A stretch of 9,413 bases of DNA, from the NCBI GenBank assembly GCA_034437895.1, contig DAOTTO010000107.1, positions 1-9,413 on the forward strand. Direction: 5' to 3'. Position 1 is the stretch's first letter; the number at the start of each line of letters is the position of its first letter. This document shows positions 1 through 6,590 of the stretch, one piece after another. Source of the stretch: JANRLJ01 sp034437895. Its GTDB lineage: Bacteria; Chloroflexota; Anaerolineae; Aggregatilineales; Phototrophicaceae. Below the pieces are notes generated by a model. It was not told the origin of the DNA. It did not search any database and was given only the letters and a program-made list of their open reading frames with translations. Both the position numbers and the translations under genes were made by a program.

Positions 1-749
1 GATAAGCCCTTTAAGTTATTAAATTCAGACTCAATCACGATCATCGGATCGGTAATGGCATATTGCGCGGCAAGGCTGGCAATGGTGTTTTGTGTCCCAA
101 TCGCCGTAATCAACACCCCATCGACAGGCGGGATATTGACTAAATCTCCCTCACGCAGCACTTGGATAATCCGTCGCTCATTTGACCAAGCAATCGTCTC
201 TGGTTTAAGGCCAAAAAGTTCAGCGATTTTATTAATAGTATCGCCGCGCTGCACTTGATATTGGATAATCTCATTGCGAGGACGATCAGGAATAGTCGTA
301 AATGGATTGGCGACACTATTTTCAATCCGCATCGAATTGGCAATCGTCTGTGCGCCGATAGGAGTCGCCAACAGTGCGGCGGCTTGGGCGGGGTCAATCG
401 TCGGCAGTTGCGCGATTTGCTGCCCATCCACCGTAACACCGGGTGCGGAAGTCGCTGGAATAGTGGTTGGTACATCTACAACAGGTGCAATCGTCGCCGT
501 CGCCGCTTGGCTGACAATTTGCGTCGGCGGAATCGCTGCTGATTCTTCTTGCGGCGTTAGAAGCAGCCAAACCGTCGCCAATGTAAATCCCGCCGCAGCA
601 AGCAGGCTGATGAGTCCCAACGCCCGCCGCCAGCCCGAAATAGGCTGTCCAACACGACGCTCAAGAGCCGCAGGTCGCAGCGACATAGAAGGATTCGTAT
701 CGTCCAACGGATCAACTTCGGGTTCATAGATGTTCTTGTTGTTGCTCAA
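1..749 (-). CDS. Membrane-anchored LysM-domain protein, N-terminal part (C-terminus beyond the left edge)
   Basis: An open minus-strand frame of 249 codons runs off the left edge without a stop. Residues 1-42 are polar. A single membrane span follows at about 43-64 (ALGLISLLAAAGFTLATVWL), then a Pro/Thr/Ala-rich linker to about 158. A clear LysM domain covers about 162-207 (YQVQRGDTINKIAELFGL, then a conserved Trp-Ser-Asn). A second, more degenerate LysM-like unit starts near 211 and is cut by the edge. LysM domains bind peptidoglycan, so the protein is probably anchored in the membrane with its bulk outside. In related bacteria this layout often ends in an M23 endopeptidase domain, but that part is not visible here, so an enzymatic role is only inference. 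The start is a TTG at 747-749, with GAGAG seven bases upstream and an in-frame TAA just before it. The first in-frame ATG would be residue 22. Confidence 0.85.
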   Translation of the reverse strand, partial: MSNNKNIYEPEVDPLDDTNPSMSLRPAALERRVGQPISGWRRALGLISLLAAAGFTLATVWLLLTPQEESAAIPPTQIVSQAATATIAPVVDVPTTIPATSAPGVTVDGQQIAQLPTIDPAQAAALLATPIGAQTIANSMRIENSVANPFTTIPDRPRNEIIQYQVQRGDTINKIAELFGLKPETIAWSNERRIIQVLREGDLVNIPPVDGVLITAIGTQNTIASLAAQYAITDPMIVIESEFNNLKGL

Positions 750-839
750 AAGGATACTCTCTGCTTAAAATTCAAGCCTATTGAAACACCGGGAATAAAG
801 TCTACACCCCACCAACAGGCATGACAAGCGTGGGATGAA

Positions 840-869
840 GTGGTTAGTTTTTAGTCGTTAGTGGTTAGT
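840..869. repeat. Short direct repeat GTGGTTAGT with TTAGT-rich spacer
   Basis: GTGGTTAGT occurs at 840-848 and again at 861-869. The spacer carries TTTAGTCGTTA, a degenerate form of the same word, so the segment looks like three imperfect TTAGT-type units. It is non-coding and lies next to the larger palindromic repeat. Function unknown; possibly a small dispersed or slippage-derived repeat. Confidence 0.5.
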
Positions 870-914
870 CCAAATGCACTTTCGTGGGTAACAAATTCCA
901 CACTCATCTTTATA

Positions 915-1026
915 TTTTCTCCGCGAAAGTAATGCAAAAATTGGAGTCACCAAGACACTGAGGACACCAAGAGAATTTCTTAAGAATCTTCTTGGCGCTC
1001 TTGGTGTCTTGGCGGTAAAAAATTGA
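915..1026 (-). repeat. Dispersed imperfect palindromic repeat (CACCAAG/CTTGGTG family), copy A
   Basis: The left arm (about 948-972, CACCAAGACACTGAGGACAC and onward) is complementary, with mismatches, to the right arm (about 991-1015, CTTGGCGCTCTTGGTGTCTT and onward). The centre holds the perfect 10-bp palindrome TTCTTAAGAA (977-986). The reverse complement of 961-1002 matches 6527-6568 at 41 of 42 bases, and 961-1016 matches 6513-6568 at about 52 of 56. The outer flank 918-954, reversed, also resembles 6711-6745, so the unit extends past the hairpin. It lies 69 bases past the stop of the NHL-propeller gene and could fold as a hairpin in its transcript. There is no transposase, so it looks like a non-autonomous or REP-like element. 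Confidence 0.8.
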
Positions 1027-1094
1027 ATAACTTTCATGGTTTTACTTCTGCGTGTGTATGGTTCAAAAGGCTTTTACTGACCTGATACCGAACT

Positions 1095-2123
1095 CTAATT
1101 CGCGTCACCCAAATTAACGACATCCAAGCCAAACGGTAAACGTGGGCGTAAACCCGGCGGCGGTGCAAGAGAACGCTGGTCGAAATTGGTCACATAAAGG
1201 CGATTGCCATAAAGCGCCACATCACTTGAGCCGCGAAACCTGTTTGCGATAATGGTCATCGCGCCGTTTTGCAGCCTGCTCACGCTGTTATCGCCCAAGC
1301 CTGCCAGATAAATCACGCCATCGGGCGAGATCGTCACCCCATCATAAGCGGGGGTATCGGCTGCGTCGTCATTCCGATAAAGAGTTTCTGTTGTTTGTCC
1401 ATCCAAGCTGACGCGGAAAACAGCATCCGTTTCCGGGTCGGTGATGATAATCGACGGATTGGACGGGTCATAGGCTAACCCAGTCGCAATGACCTGCTCG
1501 AAGTCGATCACATCCGGCGGCACAACCCACCACAACGCGCCGACTCCTTCATTATCAAAGCGCCATACCTCACGCCGTCCCCGATCACTCACATACACAT
1601 TACCGTTTAGGTCAATCGCAAGGTCATCCGGCGCGACAAATCCGGTGGTGTCGTCAATCCGCCCAAATTCGCTGATTTCGCCCGTCGGACTCATACGCCA
1701 AATGATGCCGCCTTGTGCGCGGAAATCCGAATCGACTCGATCTAGCACGAAAATTGCGCCTTCGGGATTAATCGATAACGCTGTTACCGCGCCAAATTGA
1801 TCGCGTGTGCCGGGGAGTTCAGTGATCGCGCCTTCTGGTGAAATCCGCCAAACCGTCCCGCTGACATAGCTGGCAGTATAGATATTTCCGGTCATATCGA
1901 CTTCTACTGTCGCGGGATAAGCGTCGTCATCCGGCAGTTGAACAAATTCGGCAACCGTCATATTTTCCACCAGCGCGGTAGAACTCACACGCGGACTAGC
2001 GTTATACGTCAGCAAAATTCCTGTCAGCGCCGCCGCGAAGAGCAAAAATGCGCCGCCGCCGAACATCAAAATAAAGATGATCGTGCGCTGACCTCGATTA
2101 AGTTTTTGAATCCGTTGAATCAT
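1095..2123 (-). CDS. Membrane-anchored NHL/SMP-30-type beta-propeller protein
   Basis: The product has 342 residues. A basic N-terminus (RIQKLNRGQR) precedes one membrane span at about 15-39, so the rest probably sits outside the membrane as a signal-anchored domain. Residues from about 70 to 315 carry repeated propeller blades of the form (I/L)-x-(x)-DxxGNIY...VWRIS-P-(E/D)G. Examples are 75-98, 116-148, 168-193, 216-242 and 263-287, giving about six blades like NHL or SMP-30/gluconolactonase propellers. No catalytic set can be assigned with confidence, so a binding or scaffold role is as likely as a lactonase role. The ATG starts 12 bases after the stop of the HEAT-repeat gene, and AGGGA, which overlaps that stop codon, is well placed as a ribosome binding site, so translation is probably coupled. 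The C-terminus is proline-rich (PPPGLRPRLP). Confidence 0.85.
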   Translation of the reverse strand: MIQRIQKLNRGQRTIIFILMFGGGAFLLFAAALTGILLTYNASPRVSSTALVENMTVAEFVQLPDDDAYPATVEVDMTGNIYTASYVSGTVWRISPEGAITELPGTRDQFGAVTALSINPEGAIFVLDRVDSDFRAQGGIIWRMSPTGEISEFGRIDDTTGFVAPDDLAIDLNGNVYVSDRGRREVWRFDNEGVGALWWVVPPDVIDFEQVIATGLAYDPSNPSIIITDPETDAVFRVSLDGQTTETLYRNDDAADTPAYDGVTISPDGVIYLAGLGDNSVSRLQNGAMTIIANRFRGSSDVALYGNRLYVTNFDQRSLAPPPGLRPRLPFGLDVVNLGDAN

Positions 2124-2135
2124 GAATCGTTATCC

Positions 2136-2801
2136 CTATACGCCTAATTGTTTGAGCGCCCACTTTGCCGTTTCGCGGACACCCTCGTCTGTATCTTCCG
2201 TTAAAGTATGCAGCGGCTCAACCGCCCGTTGATCGGCTAATTTCGCCAGTGTTTCCGCGATAAAAATCTTGCTCGTGTCGTCAGGTTCGCTCATGAGGGC
2301 AATTAACAATGCATCGACTACCGCCGCCCCACCGATTTGCCCCAAAGTCCGCGCCGCCGAATAACGCACATCATAATCGGTATCATCCAGCACGACTGAA
2401 ACCAATGGCATGACGGATCGTCCCTCTGGGAGCAAAGCCAGTGCTTCCGCCGCCGCCATACGAATCTCGATTTCGACGACCTGAAGCTGCATGATGATGG
2501 CTTCCAGCGCCCGAAAATCGCCCTGCCGCCCCAGCGAATCAATCACTTTTGCCCGCACCTGCACATCGTCATCCGCCAGCGCGGAAACCAGCGGCATCAC
2601 GACGCGATCATCCTTCATATTGCCGAGCGATTCCGCCGCCCGCAGCCGCACCGTTGCGTCCTTGTCGTTCAGCACCGAAATCAACGGCTCTACGATACGA
2701 AAATCACGCTGGCGACCCAACCACCACGCCGCATTCCGCCGTTCATCCGCATCAGACGATTTGAGGTAAACGATATAATCTTCTAAAGTTGGTTCAGTCA
2801 T
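2136..2801 (-). CDS. HEAT-repeat (PBS-lyase-type) protein
   Basis: The product has 221 residues and no signal peptide or membrane span, so it is likely cytoplasmic. Almost the whole length is made of about six helical repeats of roughly 31 residues with the pattern D-x-x-VRxxAAxxLG...D-x-R-x-VxPLxxxL. Examples are 'ATVRLRAAESLGNMKDDRVV' and 'YDVRYSAARTLGQIGGAAVV', with ends such as 'QRAVEPLHTL'. This is the PBS-lyase HEAT-like class, which usually acts as a protein-protein interaction scaffold. The lyase name alone does not imply bilin chemistry, and no phycobilisome gene is nearby. The ATG at 2799-2801 fits the onset of the repeats. The gene is followed after 12 bases by the membrane propeller gene, so the two are very likely one operon, and the products may act together (inference). 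Confidence 0.9.
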   Translation of the reverse strand: MTEPTLEDYIVYLKSSDADERRNAAWWLGRQRDFRIVEPLISVLNDKDATVRLRAAESLGNMKDDRVVMPLVSALADDDVQVRAKVIDSLGRQGDFRALEAIIMQLQVVEIEIRMAAAEALALLPEGRSVMPLVSVVLDDTDYDVRYSAARTLGQIGGAAVVDALLIALMSEPDDTSKIFIAETLAKLADQRAVEPLHTLTEDTDEGVRETAKWALKQLGV

Positions 2802-2849
2802 CGCCTTTAACCACCGTGTACTTGCTTACGCACTTAAGGGAAGTTTTCG

Positions 2850-2878
2850 GTAGAGGCGACTCGGCGAGTCGCCCCTAC
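2850..2878. repeat. GC-rich palindromic hairpin between the AEC and HEAT genes
   Basis: GTAGAGGCGACTCG (2850-2863) and CGAGTCGCCCCTAC (2865-2878) form a 14-bp inverted repeat with one mismatch around a single central G. In a real fold the loop would be GGC. It lies 45 bases beyond the stop of the AEC gene and 48 bases before the HEAT start. Neither strand shows a T-run directly after the stem, so it does not look like a standard intrinsic terminator. The form suggests a dispersed REP-like palindrome, perhaps affecting mRNA end stability. Confidence 0.8.
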
Positions 2879-2923
2879 AAAAGACCACAACCTGCGTAAC
2901 GTGAGTTACTTAAAATATCCCGA

Positions 2924-3829
2924 TCAACTGACTAAAGTCACGATCACGCTCAATGTGACAATACTGCCTAGCGTACTGCATATCACCACGCCGTTGACGA
3001 AATCCGAATCACCGCCGAATTGTGTCGCCAGCACACCCGCGATGACCGCCGTTGGCATGGCGGAAGTCGTAATCGCCACTTGCGCCGCTAATCCGGTGAG
3101 ATGGAACAGCATCACCAACAAAAATCCGATCATGGGGCCTGCGATCAGCCGCACACCGCTTGCCAGCAAAATCAAACGCAGCCGCCCGCGAATCACCGCC
3201 CGGCCTAGTTGCAATCCTAACACAATCAGCATCGCCGGAATCGTCCCATCTGCCAGCAGATTGACGGTGCGTTCAAGCGCCAGCGGCAGTTTGATCCCAG
3301 TCAGATTAAACGCGAGGCCGATGATGGTGCCGTACATCAGCGGAATGGTGAACACATTAAACAGCGCAGTTCGTGTAGAAACCGTCCCCCGCGAGGCGAA
3401 ATAAACGCCTAACGTGTTGGCAATCACTGAGGACATCACATAATACATCACAGCATAGGGACGAGCCGCGCTGCCATACGCAAATTCATTAAAGGCAATG
3501 CCGTAATTTCCGGCGTTCAACGCCACCATACTCAAGATGAAAGCACTCTCGACTCGTCTTTCCAGCCGGAGTGTCCGCGCCAACCCAATGCTGATGATCG
3601 CCATAATAAGCGCGACACACACCGCCAGCACCATCAACCGTCCGAGTTCACCGTTCAGATTGGCATTCGCCATCCCTTCCAACGCCAGAAAGGGCGAAAA
3701 GAGATACAAAATCATGTTGGAAAGGATACGTGGATCAGGATTAAACGCCCGCCCATAAGCCGCCCCCAACGCGACGATCAGCAAAATCGGCGCGATGACG
3801 TTGACAATCGTGTTGAATAAAGCGGGCAT
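2924..3829 (-). CDS. AEC-family (auxin efflux carrier-like) membrane permease
   Basis: Translation from the ATG at 3827-3829 gives 301 residues, the usual size for the family. The first span starts within ten residues (NTIVNVIAPILLIVALGAAY), followed by about nine or ten more hydrophobic segments. Family landmarks are visible: 'ALNAGNYGIAFNEFAYG' at about 103-119, matching the conserved GNYG...FG region, and 'AMPTAVIAGVLATQFGGDSD' at about 257-276, matching the C-terminal A-x-x-(Y/F)GGD segment. Members move organic acids or similar anions across the inner membrane, but the substrate cannot be read from the sequence. A TTG ten codons upstream (3857-3859) would add a polar tail; neither start has a strong ribosome binding site, and the ATG fits homologues better. 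The gene is divergent from 3967-5319, with a 137-base shared upstream region. Confidence 0.88.
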   Translation of the reverse strand: MPALFNTIVNVIAPILLIVALGAAYGRAFNPDPRILSNMILYLFSPFLALEGMANANLNGELGRLMVLAVCVALIMAIISIGLARTLRLERRVESAFILSMVALNAGNYGIAFNEFAYGSAARPYAVMYYVMSSVIANTLGVYFASRGTVSTRTALFNVFTIPLMYGTIIGLAFNLTGIKLPLALERTVNLLADGTIPAMLIVLGLQLGRAVIRGRLRLILLASGVRLIAGPMIGFLLVMLFHLTGLAAQVAITTSAMPTAVIAGVLATQFGGDSDFVNGVVICSTLGSIVTLSVIVTLVS

Positions 3830-3954
3830 CCATCGGGCTTTCGGTGAAAAATGGCACAAAGGCGATTGTAGCGGTGGGGAAAGGTTTCATCAATGACGAG
3901 CCATATAAGGACTATCTATTTTGTGATAGGATTTAGCCAGTTGTGTAAATTTTC

Positions 3955-3959
3955 GAGGG
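3955..3959 (+). promoter_or_regulatory. Ribosome binding site GAGGG supporting the TTG start at 3967
   Basis: GAGGG ends seven bases before the TTG at 3967-3969, an ideal distance. The next candidate start, an ATG at residue 8 (MSLILIFTSV), has no such motif at the right distance, so the TTG is preferred. Confidence 0.6.
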
Positions 3960-3966
3960 CGTACTT

Positions 3967-5319
3967 TTGGCTTCATTACTAGCGCGGATGAGTCTTATTT
4001 TGATTTTCACGAGCGTCCTTTTTATCGGTGCGGCGCTCTTAGTCGGTTCACAGCTAGAGGCCGAAATCATTTCCGCAACAGTTGCAGATGATAATTACAA
4101 CTTTAGCCATTTTATGTTGGTGGAACCGAATCGTATGTTGTATGTGCAGTTGAACTCGCCCCTAGAGAATACAATTGGTTCAACCTTATCTTTCCAAACA
4201 GGGTATGATTCGATCATACTCACTCAGACAATAGAAAATAACATCAATCATTTGACCTTTTATTATTACAATTTAGACAATGGGCGACTTGAAATGCTGC
4301 AAGAAATCTGGAAACCCATTGTTGATATAACGACAACCACATTTACAATCAGTAATCTATATTTTACTGATTTTCCCTTTGCGTGGTCGCCTGACGGCAA
4401 ATATGTAGCTGTCTATAAAACCGACACGCACAATCTCCACGTCATTGAGCTAGAGACATTTGAGACTGTCGCCAACGTAGATATAGTGATAAATATGGAT
4501 TCGGAGTCCTTCTATTGGCTACCTGACGAGACGACAATTTTAATCCGGCAAGTAGGCGCAATCTCATTATTCGATGTTCAAACAAATGAACTTGGATATT
4601 TCCCGGTTAATAATGCGGCATCTTATGATATGTCTTGGTCGAAGGATGGTAAAGGGGTCATTATAAACTACCGAAATGAAGATCAGCCCACTCAATTATT
4701 CAATCGCCACACTATGCAATACGAATCCTATTTAGATTCTCACTCAGCAATGTGGTTTGAATGGTGTGGTGAGGAGTATCTTGCCTTAATCAAAGATTAC
4801 CAAATTACTGCGCTCATCGATTTGGAAACTCATGAGCAAATTCCATTTCCCTTGCCTGATGAAGCAACCCTTAGCGTAAATACTTGGGCATGGCACCCAG
4901 AAGCTAAGACTTGGGCATTGATCCTCCCAGTGGGAGGAACATCGCTCATGCGACCTGCATATTTTTACCATTGTTTTACTGATGAGTATTCGTTGTTTCA
5001 AGAAGAGATGCAGATATGGACATGGACGAAGGACGGATTTATCTATGAAACACCCGATCCGAGTGGAATACGCAATCTAATGTATCAGGCTTATGTGATG
5101 GATAATGGTACTACAACAACTGAGCAAATGAGCTATATTCCTGCCGATTTTGATTCCATATACGAATGGGAATGGCAAGAATGGTCTGAAGATATGAGTA
5201 ATGCTATCGGTTTGGGTCATGTCGTTTACAGGCTGTTTCGTTATAGTGTGGCGACAGGGAAGGTACTCTACTTAACTCCAGCCGACCAGATAATCACACA
5301 GGCTTATTATTGGCGTTAA
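3967..5319 (+). CDS. Secreted or membrane-anchored TolB/WD40-like beta-propeller protein, AT-rich
   Basis: The product has 450 residues. One hydrophobic segment at about 8-28 acts as signal peptide or anchor; there is no lipobox Cys. The rest shows loosely repeated propeller strands headed by W-S-P-D-G-type turns: WSPDGK (140-145), WLPDET (184-189), WSKDGK (224-229), WHPEAK (309-314) and WTKDGF (353-358). This is typical of TolB-like/WD40-like propellers outside the cytoplasm. It is rich in Thr, Tyr and Trp, with no recognisable catalytic domain, so the function is unknown. The DNA is clearly more AT-rich than its neighbours: 21 of 60 bases in 4261-4320 and 23 of 60 in 4681-4740 are G or C, against 36 of 60 in 3241-3300. 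That suggests a recently acquired or fast-diverging gene. It is followed after 21 bases by a small membrane-protein gene. Confidence 0.85.
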   Translation: MASLLARMSLILIFTSVLFIGAALLVGSQLEAEIISATVADDNYNFSHFMLVEPNRMLYVQLNSPLENTIGSTLSFQTGYDSIILTQTIENNINHLTFYYYNLDNGRLEMLQEIWKPIVDITTTTFTISNLYFTDFPFAWSPDGKYVAVYKTDTHNLHVIELETFETVANVDIVINMDSESFYWLPDETTILIRQVGAISLFDVQTNELGYFPVNNAASYDMSWSKDGKGVIINYRNEDQPTQLFNRHTMQYESYLDSHSAMWFEWCGEEYLALIKDYQITALIDLETHEQIPFPLPDEATLSVNTWAWHPEAKTWALILPVGGTSLMRPAYFYHCFTDEYSLFQEEMQIWTWTKDGFIYETPDPSGIRNLMYQAYVMDNGTTTTEQMSYIPADFDSIYEWEWQEWSEDMSNAIGLGHVVYRLFRYSVATGKVLYLTPADQIITQAYYWR

Positions 5320-5340
5320 AGCGATTAGGAAAATGACTCT

Positions 5341-5478
5341 ATGACAGGCAGCGCGGCACAACAATTTATTTGCGGGGCGGGGGCGTTTATCGGCACAATG
5401 GTGTTTTTAGTCATCGGCTTTAAAGTTTTGCATGGGCCGGATTATCGCAAAGATGCGCCGCCCAAGGATGAGAAATAG
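5341..5478 (+). CDS. Small single-span membrane protein (45 residues), unknown function
   Basis: ATG to TAG encodes 45 residues: a short polar start (MTGSAAQQF), one hydrophobic span at about 9-30 (ICGAGAFIGTMVFLVIGFKV), and a charged tail ending in PDYRKDAPPKDEK. The shape is that of a small inner-membrane protein with a cytoplasmic or external charged tail. AGGA at 5327-5330 lies ten bases before the ATG, an acceptable ribosome binding site. The gene starts 21 bases after the propeller gene stop and on the same strand, so they are probably co-transcribed. No family was recognised. Its base use is G+C-rich at third positions, unlike the propeller gene before it and like cofE after it. Being this short, it could still be a chance frame, although span, tail and ribosome site all agree. 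Confidence 0.6.
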   Translation: MTGSAAQQFICGAGAFIGTMVFLVIGFKVLHGPDYRKDAPPKDEK

Positions 5479-5540
5479 GATAGCGCCGCTTGAATTGCCT
5501 CCTATTCAGCATTATCTTTCTTTGTAATTCGTCCATTGAA

Positions 5541-5587
5541 GCGATGAGCAACTGACAAGTTCGCTTTTAGCTTAAAAAACTCATCGC
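5541..5587. repeat. Imperfect inverted repeat (GCGATGAG / CTCATCGC) upstream of the CofE-like gene
   Basis: GCGATGAG at 5541-5548 is the exact reverse complement of CTCATCGC at 5580-5587, separated by 31 bases. The following bases (5588-5616) continue with TTACTCATCA-TTCATTGCTGATTGCT, which resembles degenerate copies of the same word. It lies in the 152-base gap before the GTG start of the ligase gene. It may be an intergenic repeat remnant or a leader hairpin; nothing more can be shown. Confidence 0.35.
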
Positions 5588-5630
5588 TCGTTACTCATCA
5601 TTCATTGCTGATTGCTAGAAAGAATTTCCC

Positions 5631-6479
5631 GTGCCTAAACAACCCTTGATGGTTTTTCCAGTACAAGCGCCTGTCATGCAAAACCGCTTTGATTTACACA
5701 GCGTCATAATCGAGGCGATTGCCGCCAGCGAAAATACGCTGCAAGACGGCGATGTGCTGGCTGTTTCCAGCAAATACGCCGCCATCAGCGAAGGCCGCAT
5801 CGTGCATCTGGATGGCGTGGTCGTCAGCGAAAAAGCCGCCGAAATCGCCGCCCGTTACAATATGCACCCCCAGATGGCGCAGCTTGTCTTGCAGGAAGCC
5901 GATCACATCTTCGGCGGAATCCCGCTTGGCTTTTTGCTCACGCATAAAGATGGCATCATCTCCCCGAATGCCGGATTAGATCGTTCCAATATTCCCAGCG
6001 GCAACGTCGTGCTTTTTCCGGCAGAACCCTATCAAACCGCTGCCGACATTCGCAGCGCGATTTATGCCCGTTTAGGGATAAAAATCGGCGTGATTTTAAC
6101 TGATAGCTGGCTGATGCCGGGACGGTGGGGGACGACAGGAGTGGCGCTGGCGACGGCGGGTTTCCATCCGGTGCAGGATGAACGCGGGAAGCTGGATTTA
6201 TTCGGCAATCCGATGCAGGTCACGCAGCGCGGTATCGCCGATCAAATTTGCTCGTGCGCCCAGATGGTGATGGGTGAGCGCGACGAAGCCACGCCTCTGG
6301 CGATTGTGCGGAACACAGGCGTAGAAATGACTGACGCGCCGATCACTGTCGAAGATGTCTCGATCCCCTGGGATTTGGATATTTACGTCGAATCGCTCAC
6401 GCTTGGTCTGCTGCCTGATGGTGCGCCGCGTGAATCCAAGAGTGCCAGCCTGAACCAAAATACAAAAATGTCTCGATAA
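5631..6479 (+). CDS. cofE: CofE-like coenzyme F420-0:L-glutamate ligase
   Basis: The product has 282 residues with the CofE fold landmarks in order. These are VFPVQAP at the N-terminus, the GDVLAVSSKYAAISEGRIV segment (about 40-58), SPNAGLDRSNIPSG (111-124), TDSWLMPGRWG (157-167), and RGKLDLFG...VTQRGIADQI (185-206) with MGERDEATPLAIVR (214-227). CofE adds L-glutamate units to F420-0 using GTP and a divalent metal, in the cytoplasm. The region usually read as D-S-(F/Y)-G-R-P-W-R is here DSWLMPGRWG, so this is a divergent branch, and a related amide-ligase substrate is possible. No other F420 genes are in the window. The start is GTG; an in-frame TAG at 5616-5618 excludes an upstream start, and AAAGAA just before it is a weak ribosome site. 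An ATG at residue 7 is the alternative. The gene converges on the sugar-transporter operon. Confidence 0.8.
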   Translation: MPKQPLMVFPVQAPVMQNRFDLHSVIIEAIAASENTLQDGDVLAVSSKYAAISEGRIVHLDGVVVSEKAAEIAARYNMHPQMAQLVLQEADHIFGGIPLGFLLTHKDGIISPNAGLDRSNIPSGNVVLFPAEPYQTAADIRSAIYARLGIKIGVILTDSWLMPGRWGTTGVALATAGFHPVQDERGKLDLFGNPMQVTQRGIADQICSCAQMVMGERDEATPLAIVRNTGVEMTDAPITVEDVSIPWDLDIYVESLTLGLLPDGAPRESKSASLNQNTKMSR

Positions 6480-6510
6480 AATAGACGCTGCAAAGTAATT
6501 TGAAACGATT

Positions 6511-6568
6511 GAACCACCAAGTCACGAAGAGCGCCAAGAAGATTTTTAAGAAATTCTCTTGGTGTCCT
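6511..6568 (+). repeat. Dispersed palindromic repeat (CACCAAG/CTTGGTG family), copy B
   Basis: This unit begins with ACCACCAAG and carries the core 6527-6568, which is 41/42 identical to the reverse complement of 961-1002 in copy A. It lies 31 bases after the stop of the CofE-like gene. Its 3' half seems truncated or diverged: after about 6568 the sequence drifts (AGTAATCCTCG) instead of giving the expected CTTGGTG arm. The inner arms GCGCCAAGAAGA and TTCTCTTGGTG can still pair imperfectly. Confidence 0.8.
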
Positions 6569-6590
6569 TCAGTAATCCTCGATAAATAAT

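Larger units (their letters stand above)
750..1094. other. Gene-free gap with repeats between the NHL-propeller and LysM genes
   Basis: This 345-base stretch has no credible gene. It holds a short TTAGT-rich direct repeat (840-869) and a full copy of the CACCAAG/CTTGGTG palindromic repeat (915-1026). The stretch from 1027 to 1094 and the roughly 90 bases in front of the LysM start show nothing clear. A promoter for the LysM gene must lie here if it is not co-transcribed with 1095-2123, but I could not pick one convincingly. Confidence 0.6.

Noticed and set aside
274..729. 151-codon plus-strand frame
   Set aside because: It is antisense to the LysM gene, whose minus frame has a membrane span, a linker and a clear LysM domain. 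The plus frame shows no domain and arises from GC-rich codons.
915..1026. CRISPR-like reading of the repeated CACCAAG words
   Set aside because: The words are part of palindromes with no regular unit length and no unique spacers of constant size, and no cas gene is present.
1095..2123. Gluconolactonase enzyme call
   Set aside because: The SMP-30-like blades are present, but I could not identify the metal-binding residues with confidence, so only the propeller fold is claimed.
2136..2801. Phycobilisome (bilin) lyase function for the HEAT-repeat gene
   Set aside because: The PBS-lyase HEAT label is a repeat-class name. No phycobiliprotein or pigment gene is present, and the repeats alone do not show lyase activity.
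2901..3404. 167-codon plus-strand frame
   Set aside because: It is the antisense shadow of the AEC permease, with Thr/Pro/Ser-rich low-information sequence and no domain.
3921..3949. Possible promoter TTGTGA - 17 bases - TGTAAA before the AT-rich propeller gene
   Set aside because: Both boxes match only four of six consensus bases, and the implied transcription start would fall on or next to the ribosome binding site at 3955-3959.
6198..6458. 86-codon minus-strand frame inside the CofE-like gene
   Set aside because: The plus frame carries all CofE landmarks; the minus frame has no recognisable feature or ribosome site.
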